64,000 nt of DNA, taken from the NCBI RefSeq assembly GCF_000247695.1, contig NW_004624805.1, positions 5,741,526-5,805,525 of the forward strand. The letters run 5' to 3'. A program made the translations under genes and the position numbers. Source of the stretch: Heterocephalus glaber (Eukaryota > Chordata > Mammalia > Rodentia > Bathyergidae). The first letter of the stretch is position 1. Every line of letters starts with the position of its first letter. Below, piece by piece: positions 1-11,500 of this stretch. The notes under the pieces are model-generated. The model had not been told where the DNA came from and did not search any database. It saw only the letters and a list, made by a program, of their open reading frames with translations.

Positions 1-641
1 ATTTTTCCTTCTATTTTCACTTTTTTCTGGTCCCTTCCTTCCTCTCTCCCTCCCCCCTCCCCTGTTCCCTTCCCATGTGAACGCTTTCTTCCCATTTCCC
101 AACATCCATTATACATCTCAGTCCTTATTTCCACCTTTGGTTTCTCACACCAGAGAAACGATGCAGTATTTAAACACGTGGCACAAAAGATTTTAATTTC
201 CTCTGTAAATTAGCTTTACTATTTTTTTTTTTTAATTAAGAAAGTAGGACCACACGGCCCCCACTTAAGGAGAAGAAAGTTCAGAGAATTCAGGAGTCGG
301 CGTGCTTTTCTGCAGAGCTTGATGTCCCTGCTCTGCCCAAGACCAAGCAGGTGGCTCGGAGGCCAAAGCCTTCTCCAGGTGTGGTACTGGGGCCCCACCG
401 CTGCTTCATGTTGCTCTGGCTCCGTCTGAAATACACTGTGGCTGTTGTACACTTGTGTATGTGGGTGTGTGTCTGTCTTATCTCCCCACTGAGAATAATA
501 GGTTTCTTGGAAATGAATGAGAGGCATAGGATGTATTTTTGTGCCCTTCCCCTACGTCTCAGAGTACTATACTTAGAACATCCTTGGGTACACAGTAGGT
601 ACTGTGCACTCAATAGTTAACAGGTTAAATTTGTTAACCTT

Positions 642-726
642 GGCCTGGGGATTTAGCTCAGTTGTTCCACCACCTGCCCTGCAAGTGTGAGGACCCGAGT
701 TCAATCCCTGGTACCAAAAAAAAAAA
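642..726 (+). mobile_element. ID-like tRNA-derived SINE
   Basis: Starts ggcctggggatttagctcag (A box) and ends ttcaatccctggtacc (B box plus tail) followed by A11. Tail and A/B boxes are typical of the main SINE family in this window. Confidence 0.9.
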
Positions 727-906
727 TTATTAACCTTCCAGTGTTGTTTTGCTTGGACTGCATTAAGTACCACTAGACTGAATCCTCATGCTAGAAATCT
801 GGAGATTTTATCTTGTAAGATTAGGTACATACTTCTTATAAAGTACTCTTATGTGAAAGCAGGTTGTACTGAGCCAGAGGGTCCATTCTATAGAAACAAC
901 GTTTTT

Positions 907-990
907 GGGCCAGGGATTTAGCTCAGTGACACTGTGCCTGCCTTGCTAGCACAAGGTCCTGAGTTCAATCCCCGGTACCAAAAAAAAAAA
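907..990 (+). mobile_element. ID-like SINE
   Basis: gggccagggatttagctcag to ggtacc and A12. The D-arm reads gtgcctgccttgctagcac, a diverged form. Confidence 0.88.
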
Positions 991-1763
991 CCAAAAATTT
1001 CTTTGGGAAAATAGAAGGTAGTAATACCAAAAAAAAAAAGAAAATATGTATATACATATATATGAAAAGGATTTATAAGTCCTGTGTATTGGTTTTATTG
1101 TGTTGCCTCAGTTTGCCTAAGGTTATTCTCCTTCAAAAGGCCTAAGACAAAATGGTCCAGAAATAATGCACCTTAGATGAAGCATCATTTTATTAGCTGA
1201 ATTTGTTCAGAAAAGCCCTTTGAATACCTTTGGCTTATGACTCAGTCGTGGGGAATTCCCAGAACCTTTAACTGTTCACATTAGCTTCAGAGCAAATTGT
1301 ATATCCAGTTTATCCGTTTATGATATTGTCTCTCCTCTCAAGACCTTTGACATTACAAAGGTGTTTCATTGGGCAGAGTCTGAAGTTGGTTTTGAGGCGT
1401 GTAGTTCTAAAGTTCTAGAGTTGCCCTGTCCCCTGGATTGGGACTAACGAGCCAAAGTCTGCTAGAGGGTAAACAACAACACCCTTTCATAAGAGAGATT
1501 GCTGGTTTTTTATCGAGCGTGCCAAGCTTTCTGACCTTCGAGAGCATTCTAAACACTTCTCAAACGGGAAGGGTGAGCACATCTGGGACATTTAATGTGT
1601 GTGGTAGTCAGCAGAGTATGTTGGTCCCCTTTTCTCTCCCCCACCTCACAAATAAAAGGAACGGAATGAGATGAAAAGTGAAAGAAAAACAACAAAGAGG
1701 AATTAGCTTTGGAGATTTTCAAGGAAGAATTTGCTGTGTGCACAAATATTTACTATTTATTGC

Positions 1764-1852
1764 TTTTTTTTTTTTTTTGGTACTGAGGATCGAACTCAGG
1801 GCCTTGCACTTGGCAGGCAAGCGTAGCGCCACTGAGCTACATCCCCAGCCCC
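1764..1852 (-). mobile_element. ID-like SINE, antisense
   Basis: T15 followed by ggtactgaggatcgaactca and ending actgagctacatccccagcc, the reverse complement of the ID body. Confidence 0.88.
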
Positions 1853-2011
1853 AACTATTTATTCCTGAAGGAGGGCTTTTACTCCTATGGTAAGCACTGC
1901 AGTGTTTACACATGGTGAATACTCAGTGAACTTCATGGAATAGAATAATAATGTTTTAAAACTGCATGTCTAATACAGTAGGTACTAGCCCCATAACCCT
2001 AAATTACAAGG

Positions 2012-2090
2012 AGCTGGGCTTATATCTTAGTGGTAGACCACTTGCCTGTTGTGTGTGAGGCCCTGGGTTTGATCCCCAGAACTGAAAAAA
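2012..2090 (+). mobile_element. Older ID-like SINE
   Basis: gagctgggcttatatcttag to gatccccagaactgaaaaaa. It lacks the GGTACC end and resembles the ancestral tRNA-Ala-like ID form. Confidence 0.7.
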
Positions 2091-2377
2091 ATGAATGAAG
2101 CCATGAATTTGGTTAGAAACTCCGTGGACCCGCAGGCCACAGTAAGTGCTCAGTGGTCACATTAAGTGTGACTGGTGGCCACCCTGGGTTGGACGGTACT
2201 AATACATTTCCCATCACCGCAGAAAGTTCTGTTGGACTGCACTGCAGAGGTTTTGAGTGGTCTTGTTCTTTCAAGATCTGATTATCATACGTGTCAGTTA
2301 AAAATGAAACAATTCTATAAGCAAATTTTGTACTTTACCAGTTTTTTCCCCCCTTAATCCTTATGTTAATTTTCCAG

Positions 2378-2549
2378 GACCTAAAAGCTCATCTTCAGGG
2401 ATGACAAATGCACCCTCCCAACCACTCCAGACTGTTCCTGGGGAAAAACACAGTGGGGTGACTAGAGATCGGGGCTCGGGGAGCCCGGGGAGCTTGGGGG
2501 AGCCAGCTCAGCAGGTCTCCATGGAAGCCTTCTCCGGCCTGCGGCTCAG
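2378..2549 (+). CDS. MCM10: MCM10 coding exon (linker before OB-fold)
   Basis: The acceptor is tttccag at 2371-2377 and the donor is cag|gtcagt. The first two bases complete a codon from an upstream exon, then 56 codons follow, then two bases of a split Arg codon. The residues are Ser/Gly/Pro-rich and end with EAFSGLRL, which joins to RPRVSST in the next exon as in the family. It corresponds to about residues 200-256 if the protein has human length. Confidence 0.93.
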
Positions 2550-5500
2550 GTCAGTGGCCTCTCTGTCTGCATAACTAGATGGCCCTTCCTCCTCTTGGAG
2601 ACAGGGTCTTTTAGAAGCAGCACATTCTTGTAGCAGATTCACAAAATACCAGCAGCTCTTGAGCTGGACAAAGCTTGCAGTAAGAACAGCTGCAGCACTG
2701 GGTTGACTCAGGCCAGTCTTTATGAAATGCGTGAGGAAGGCTTGTTCTTGTTTATGTAGGGAATAAAGACTGTTTACCTGTGAAACGGAAGTGGCCAAAT
2801 AGTGGTACATTTAATCAGAGACAGATGGAAGCACATACAAACTTTAAAATTTTTTCCAGCTTTGGTATAAACTTTTCATTTTTTATTTAATTACTTATCT
2901 TGCAGTATTAGGGATCATAGATTATTTTTAAATATATAAAGATATGTCGTTTAACGAAGATAGAATTTTATAGTTGATCTTATAAAATAGCATAAAAGCT
3001 TATAAAATAACCTTTTAAGGGTAAATCCATATCCAAAGGAAAGCAAACTTTGTCTTAAAAATGACTTTTATGTGCCTGTTGTACAACTGTGTGCCTCGTC
3101 CATACTATAGAACGAAACCCCCTGGGCACTCTGGGTTTCTGTCCTCGTCATCTCCCCTCACCACCTTGCAAGGTGCCCCGTAATCCCTTGTAGAATAACA
3201 GTCTTTTAATCGTTGGTGTCTGAACCTAGGCGGCCTCGAGTGTCCTCCACAGAAATGAGCAAGAAAATGGTTGGCCGAAAACTGATCAGATTGTCTCAGG
3301 TCAAGGAAAAGATGGCAATGGAGAAGCTGGAAGAAATGGACTGGGTGACGTTTGGGGTTATTTTGAAGAAAGTCACCCCCCAGAGTACTCATAGTGTAAG
3401 CCATGTGTCTTAGTTACTTTTCTCATTGCTGAGACATAATGCCTGAGACTCAGAGTGAAAGGAGGAAGGGTTAGTCAGTCAGCTTCTTCCTGTCCTAATG
3501 GTGTGTGCACGCATGTGCGTGTATGTGTATGTATGTGAGTGTGAGTGAGTGCTTGTGTCACTGGAAAGGCAGTGTAAGCCCACTGACTATACAGACATGA
3601 GAATTGGGGCCGGGGATTTAGCTCAGTGGTGTCGCCACCTGCTGCGCAAGCGCAAGGACCCGAGTTCGATCCCCGGTACCAAAAAAAAAGAATAGATGTG
3701 AGAATTAGGTCTTTCACCAACAGTTTGCTCCTAGCTGGCCTTGCTTCCCTGTCCTCTCTTAATGAGGAGGGTAATATTTTTCCACAACAGAGTGCTTGAA
3801 CCAAAATGGAGGTAGTGTAATATCACTATGAATTATTAACAAACATTATTAAATGTAAAAATATTCATCCCAGGGAAAAACATTTAGCATCTGGCGATTG
3901 AATGATCTTCGGGACCTGACAAGTTATGTGTCGCTGTTCTTGTTTGGAGAAGTTCACAAAGAACTCTGGAAGACAGAGCAAGGCACTGTCGTGGGCTTGC
4001 TCAACGCCAACCCCATGAAGCCCAAGGACGGTTCAGAGGAGGTAATAAGGATCTGCATCTAGGGTTTGACTGTCTTTATTTGTTTATGTTAGCTGAGTTT
4101 TATCAAAAATGTTTTATTAGGCTACCTCCAGCCAATGAATCAAACTTCTGTATTTGCGTCTCCATTAATCTGGTCTTTGATTTGTTTGTTCCTTTTCCAC
4201 TAATATTTTGAATTTCTACCTACTCTAAAGTGTTTTGTAATAATGACTTTTATTATATATAACGTTTATGCTCAAGTTTCCTGAGATCCCTCCCATAAAT
4301 ATCCATGGTAGCATCAAGGAGCAGTGCTTTGTAGGGCAGGGAATATTACCTCATTCTGGTTTTTCTTGGCGGGGGGGGGGGGGTACTGGGGATTGAACTC
4401 AGGACCTTGTGCTTTTGAGGCAGCAACAGTGCCACTGAGCTAAATCCCTGGCCCTTACCTCATTAATTTTTATTACACCTAACAGTTGCAGTTAATCCAA
4501 AGTGAATTTCATCTTTTCAGGCGTGTTAGAGTTGTACTACCCACTGCTTCTCTAGTGAATTGCAAAGCTAACCCCACTGTGAATGGCAGTGGCAATCTCT
4601 GTACCCTGACCCAAGTAGAAGCTTTATTTGTACTCAAATTATTTATTTTCAGGAGTGAGGGGAAAAAATTAACTTCATTCTTTGCTTTCACCAGAGAATG
4701 GCAACAAGTCTTCCTCTGTTGGTTAGGAATGTATTTGGCTGCAAAAACCAGAAAAACTCCATTGTGGTTTCTGTTTAACAGTAAACAGTGGGATTTGTTT
4801 TTCTTGAAAAGTCCAAACAGGCAGTGCAGTGACCGCGATGTCCCTGTGACCTCTCTGCCCTTCCCTCTTGGCCACAAGTCCCTGCGGGGAGAGCACCCTA
4901 CAGTGGTTACTAACCCCTGGGGAGGACTCTCAATGCTTCGCTTAATTTCTACTAAAATTCCGAGATCTGAAGGAGGCTTTGCACAAGCCCAGCTGCCCTG
5001 AGTGTGAGGCCAGTGAGATGGAAGCCTCTCACAAGTTGCATAAAGGGACTTTATTACTTCAAGGAGAAACAGCAGCCTAGGATCACAGTGAGCGGATTCC
5101 ACAGGGCCTGGGGAAAGCTGGGTGGGGTCTTGGCCCCCTCCTTGCCCAGATTTGCATGGTAGCTGAGGGTTTCCCCAAGCGTGCTGCTCGAGACTCCATA
5201 GCCCAGTCGCCACTGGACTCGCAGGGCTCGAGTGCTGGGAGAAATCCTGCTCTAAGGGGGATGACGACAAAGCCCAGGTTAATCAGGACATTTCCACCTT
5301 GTCTTAGGTCGTTGTATTCTTGATGCATTCTGTTGAGAATTGTCAGAAAGAAGCAAGAGAACTGGATCCGCCAGGGCCATTCAGGGCCCATCCTCCTGCG
5401 TTCATCCCACCAGTTGGAAAGAAGTGAGGAGGAAGGCCACACACTCCTTTGTCCCCCACCAAGTTCCCTCCCAGCTCTTGCTGACATCTTAATTGCCTGG

Positions 5501-8500
5501 AACTTAGTGGCATGACCATTGCTAGCTAGCAGGAAGCTGGGGAGACAGGGAGTGGGATCTGTTACTTGAGGCTGAGCACTTGGCCAGCCCGGATGACATC
5601 AGGATTCTGCTGGCTAGGGAAGCAGACTGATCCTGCGAAAGAACTGAATGTGTCTTCTCCACACTTACTCCTAAAGCTGTTTGCAGAGGCCCGCCTTCAG
5701 ATTCCTTTAGAACAACAGAGCCTCCTTCCGTCTGCACCAGCCATTCTTTTCTCCATCTTGTAATGAAAGGTTGTGCCTCTGTCTACCTTTAACTCTCACC
5801 TCCCCTCTCTTACAGGTGTGCTTGTCCATCGATCACCCTCAGAAGGTCTTAATCATGGGCGAAGCTCTTGACCTGGGAACCTGTAAAGCCAGGAAGAAGA
5901 ATGGGGAGCCATGTACACAGACTGTCAATCTGGTTGGTTTCAACCTCGTGAGACAGGAATGATTAGTAATAGACTTTGGGCGCTTTGGCCATAATGACGA
6001 AATTGGAACTGAGTTCCCCACTACCAGGAAGAGTTAATCTGAGACCTTTGAATGTGTGGTTAATAATTGCCAGTTTAAAAAGCTAGGGCAGCAGGGGTAG
6101 GAAAAGGACAGGGAGACTTCAACTTCTCCGGGAGTGATCTCTACTGCCAACCGACCAGAGGTGTGAGGAAGGCAGAAAGTTAGTTTGCCCTCAGTTCTTT
6201 GTAGTTCCAGAGATCAAACACAATGGTGAAATACGCCAAAAACCTTATTTTATCCTAAACTTGAACTCAAATATATAACTTTTTAAAGTGGTTTTTTAAA
6301 AAATAGCTTCATGGAGTTATAATTCATATGCCAATTTGCCCTTTCAAAGTATACAATACTTTTTAATACTGAGAATTCACAGAGTTGTGACACCATGTCA
6401 TTTCAGAATAGTTATTTTCATTATCCCCAGAAAGACCTATTCCTACTGGCAGTCAGCCCCACCCAGTGTCCTTCCCCAGCCCTTGGGGAGCTTCCTGTCT
6501 CTCTGGGTTTGCCCATTCTGAATATTTCATACAGTGGCATCACAAAATGTGAGCTTTTGTGACTTTTTTGCTCAGCGTATTGTTTTCAAGGTTCATCTGT
6601 GTGGCATTTAGCATCACCTCACCCTTTTCATGGTTAAATATATCCCGTTGTATGAAAAGACCACATTCTGTTCATCAATTCTTCGGTTGATAGACATTTG
6701 GGCTGTGCCCACATCGGGCTATATGAATAATGTTGCTGTAAGCCTTTACTTACAAGCTTTTGTGGACAGCTGTTCTCAGTTCCCTTCACTACATACCTGG
6801 GAACAGGACTGCAGTGACAGGTGACAACGTTATGTTTGGAGCTGAAGGAACTGCCAGACTGGCTTGCAAAGTGGCTGGATGATTGTATCTTCCCACCAAT
6901 GTATAAAGGTTCCAGTTTCTCCACATCCTTGCCAACCCTTTGTTTACTGTATCTTTATTTATTTATTTATTTTTGTGGTACTAGGAGTTGAACCCAGGGC
7001 CTTTGCTCTAAGCTACATACCCAGCCCTTTTTATTTTTTTATTTTTAATTTTTTTTGGTACTGAGGATCGAACTCAGGTCCTTGCGCTTGTGCAGCAGGT
7101 GGTGAAACCACTGAGCTAAATCCCCAGCTCAGCCCTTTTTATTTGAGACAGGGTCTTTTTAAGCCACTAAATTACCCACACTGGGTTTGAATTTGTGATC
7201 CTCCTGCCTCGGCCTCCCAGAGTGCTAGGATTATAGGCGTGGGCCACCATACTTGTTTTGTCTGTCTTTTATAGCCATCCACATGAACATGAAGTGGTAC
7301 TTCTTAGAGTTCTTTGAAGGCTTAAATGACAAATTTTGGTTTCATCTCATTTTCCTTCCTTCATTCCTTCACAATACATGAACTGGTGAGCAAGAAAGAC
7401 AGGTAACAAAAAGGAGATCTTAAAAGTACGGAGATTTCATAAAGGAGCTAGAACGGAGAATTAAAAATCCATTGTCACCACATCTAAGAGTTCACCAGTA
7501 CAACAGTATGACTTTGTTTCTTTTATTGAAATAGTAGCTTTTATCCAGAGGGCAACTATAGAAAAACTTTGCTAGAAGCTGGTTTTTAGTTTTCAGTCTT
7601 ATTTATTTTGTGTGTGTGTGGGGGGGTGGAAGCCAGGGCCTCATGAACACTAGGCTAGTGTTCTCCCTGAGCTACATCGCCAGCCCTTTCAGTCTTTTTA
7701 TTTTGAGGCGGGGTCTTGCTAAGTTGCCCAGCTGGCCTGGAATTGGGAATCTTCCTGCCCCTGCCTCTTGAGTGACTGGGCTTAAGCATCGGTGGAGGAA
7801 AACTTCAAGCACACACAACGGCCCAGTTTTAGAGTGTGGGATTTGCTGGTGGTAGCGGTACAGCCACCAGCTCTCCAGTTTCAGAACTACTCACCACCCC
7901 ATGAAATCCTTCCCATCCCTGCTACCTCCGGTCGCCCCTGACAGCAGTTTTCTCCGTGTGTGGGATTTGCTGCTCGGGGCGCATCCTGTAGCAGGAATGG
8001 TACCAGGGGTGACTTTGTGGCTGACTTCTCTAACTGAACGTGTTTCTAGCAGCCCATTGTATTTGCATCGCAGAAAGGAGAAAGGGAGGAGTGACCACAC
8101 TTCTTCCTTTCCTGGACGAGTACCTCACGCGGGACGGGAGGAAGGCTGTGCGGTTGCGTCCCTGCGCCACCGCTGACCGCCGGCCGCTCTTCTTTCCCCA
8201 GCACGACTGCGAGTACTGCCAGTACCACGTCCAGGCGCAGTACCGGAAGCTCAGCGCCAGGCGGGCCGATCTGCAGTCCACTTTCTCGGGAGGACGAATT
8301 CCGAAGAAGTTTGCCCGCAAAGGCCCCAGCCTGAAGGAGCGGCTGTGTCAGGACGGTTTTTACTACGGAGGAATTTCCTCCCAGTCTTACGCGGCCTCCA
8401 TGTAAGTCCCCAGGCTTCTCTCCAGGGCGGGGTCGCGCTTGCCTTCCAGGAGCAAGCCTGCTGCCCGGGCCGTGCCTGACTCCACATACTGGCCGGGTTC

Positions 8501-11500
8501 TCTCTGCGCTTGCGGGCCGCCCGGACCGCTTTCTCCTCGGGGACGGAAGGGACAGTCTTCGGGTGAGTCCTAACCTGTGGCCCTTCGCGCAGAGCCCAGG
8601 CTCCCCGACTTCATCTGCCGACTCTGGCGGCTGAGTCAGCAGCGCTCCCGTCCTGGGGCCGTTCCGCGACGTCCAGGCCAGGCTGCAGACTTCTCAGAAC
8701 CCGGACTTAATCTTATGGACTCCTCCAGGGAGGGAGGGACAGTCGACCCAGGGCAGGCACCACGGTGCGATTCTGGGGCTTTCAGCCCGGGGAGGCCCGC
8801 ACAGGTGACCAGTGACCTTGCCACCGGCCTCTAAGGGCCACGCCTGAGCCTGTGACAGGCAGGACCTGGGCCGGGAGCTGTAGAGCTGTAGTCCGTCTGG
8901 GGACAACAGATTTTGTTCCTATGCAACAGAACCTGGCCAGGCGGCCTCGCACTAACTGCGCATTGTGCTTGGTAATGTCAAGCACGTACATCCAATTTAG
9001 AAGAATTTCTTTATTTTTCCAAACTGTTGGAAGCAAGACACATTATTTTTTTTAATAAAGAATATGTAATTCAAACAAAAGGAGAAAATAAAGACCATCT
9101 ATAACCCTTAAAAACTTAGTTTTTTGGTACATGTTTCTAGTGTTTGGATTTTTAAAAAAATATGTACACTTTTTGATATCATATGAGTGCGTGTGTGTAT
9201 ATATATAATTAAATTTTTTAATTTTTTATTTTTTTGGTACAAGGGATTGAACTCAGGACCTTGCGCCTTCGAGGCAGGCACGGCACCACTGAGCTAAATC
9301 CCTGGCAATATCATATGTATATTTTTAACCCCCCCGCCCCCATTTTCCACATAAAATAATGTTTTCCTTGTCAAATATTCACTTAGGTCATTTTTTTTTT
9401 TTTTTTTTTTTTTNNNNNNNNNNNNNNNNNNNNNNNNNNNNNNNNNNNNNNNNNNNNNNNNNNNNNNNNNNNNNNNNNNNNNNNNNNNNNNNNNNNNNNN
9501 NNNNNNNNNNNNNGGACCTTGCGCCTTCGAGGCAGGCACGGCACCACTGAGCTAAATCCCTGGCAATATCATATGTATATTTTTAACCCCCCCGCCCCCA
9601 TTTTCCACTTAAATTAATGTTTTGCTTGTCAAAGATTCACTTAGGTCATTCTCTGTTTTTTTTTTTTTTTGGTACTGGGGATCGAACTCGGGTCCTTGTG
9701 CAGCAGGTGGCAAAACCACTGAGCTAAATTCCCAGCCCCATTCACTTAGGTCATTTTTATCAGCTATATAATCTTCCTTTATGTGAGTCTGTCAAACACC
9801 TCCCCATGGATGAGCATTAGTGGTATTTCTAAGAACATCATTGATTAAGCTATAGTTAATATTCCTATATTTTACACAGTCCTTCGTTTTTTGTTTGTTT
9901 ATTTTGGTACCAAGGATCTAACATCTAACTCAGGACCTGGCACTTGCAAGGGAGACAGCAGCACCACTGAGCTAAATCCCAGCCCCATTTTTTTTTTTTT
10001 TTTTTTTTTTAAAGATAGGGTCTCACTCTCTAATTCAGGCTGGCCTTGAACCCACTGTGTGGCCCAGGCGGCCCTCAACTCATGGTGATCCTCCTGCCTC
10101 TGCCTCCTGAGAGCTGGGATGATGGGCGTGCACCACCATGCCTAGCTAGTCTTTAGTTATTTTAAGATAGATTTCTAGACTTCTAAATCAAACAGTTAGC
10201 ATATTTTTTATTTCTTCAGCCTTTTCAGAATGGCCTGGAGCAAGTTTGTAGTTTGCCTCTTGTGCTTCCTTTGCGCATAAACCGCCTCTGCAGGCCCTGG
10301 GATGGGCAGAGCCTGCTTCCTGGTGCTCTGGGGAACTTTGGTGGTTGGTATAAATGCCTGAGTATTTATTTCTCTGCCTTCTTTACTCATCAGAGCTTGG
10401 AGTTCAGTGATCCCATTTCCTGGGGGTGGCTCTTGTCATTTCAGTGCAGTGGCTGTTGCTCCCAAAAAGAAGATTCAGACCACTCTGACCAACCTGGTTG
10501 TGAAAGGCACCAACTCCATCATTCAGGAAGCACGGCAAAAACTCGGTACCTTTCTTTCTTCATCTGCATTTCTTTCTCCAGTTCAAAAATGCAGTATTTG
10601 TGATTGAGGATGACTGTCACACACACTCTACATGATGACTGTCCACTCCTCAACTGCTTAGTGAATAATGTGACCTTGGCTGAAGGCATCAAACCTGGGG
10701 GCAGGACCTGAAGGGAAAACAGCATGTGGGTCTAGCTGTGTCTTCATTTTGTACACTTTCTGAAGTTTCTTAATGTATCTGTGTCAGACTCTTGATATCC
10801 AGCATTAGAATCAGTGGTATCAGGCTCCTGGGCAATCCTCTCCAGATATTTTCCCTTTTGTAAGAATAGCCTAGGTCAGGACGTGCCAGCCCACCCTGTA
10901 CCTGCAGTCCTGGTAGTGACGAGGGCCTAGCAGGAGCCCTTAGCCACCTTGCACATTCCAGAAGTACTGTAGGAAATGACCCCGCAGATCTTAGGTGCTT
11001 AGTATTCTAATCATTACTGGAAATAGAATACACTCAAATACCCGTGCAGTCCTGCCAATCTGATGTTAAAGTTACAGGTTCTTTATTTCTCTTGGCGTTC
11101 CATCTGGTTCATTTACAAATGACTAAATTCCAAGTGCAGAGTTTAAAAAGTAATACATCACATGACATCAAATGATCGGAATTTTGAGTCCTGTAACACT
11201 GGTGTCTCCATGTCCCAGGAATACCACAGAAGAGCTTGTCTTGCTCCGAGGAGTTCAGGGAACTGATGGACCTGCCAACATTTGGAGCCAGAAACTTGAA
11301 ACATTTAGCCAAAGCCAGGACTTCAGGTACAGTCAGCTTGCCTGGCCGTGGTGCGTGTGCCAAGTTGCCTCGCCTCTGGGAGAACCCCTCAGTTTGGGCT
11401 TGTGTTTTAGGGACCCCGGGGAGCCCACAGCCTGCCATTCAGTCTGTCTCAGCATCAGCCCTCCTGAAGCAGCAGAAGCAGCAGATGTTGGAGATGAGGA

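Larger units (their letters stand above)
1..2377 (+). other. MCM10 intron (upstream part), repeat-bearing
   Basis: No exon is supported here. The segment opens with a pyrimidine-rich tract (1-70) and holds four ID-type SINEs (642-726, 907-990, 1764-1852, 2012-2090). The short open frames at 219-773 and 1438-1893 match nothing I recognise and overlap SINE sequence. Confidence 0.7.

Noticed and set aside
642..726. tRNA gene, because A and B boxes are present
   Set aside because: GGTACC-poly(A) end, many copies and target duplications show a tRNA-derived SINE.
1438..1674. Possible upstream MCM10 exon
   Set aside because: The translation does not match the family and no acceptor/donor pair in phase was found.
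4509..5270. 253-codon minus-strand open frame and an overlapping 171-codon plus-strand frame in an MCM10 intron
   Set aside because: No recognisable domain, biased composition and overlap on both strands; best explained as chance in unique intronic sequence.
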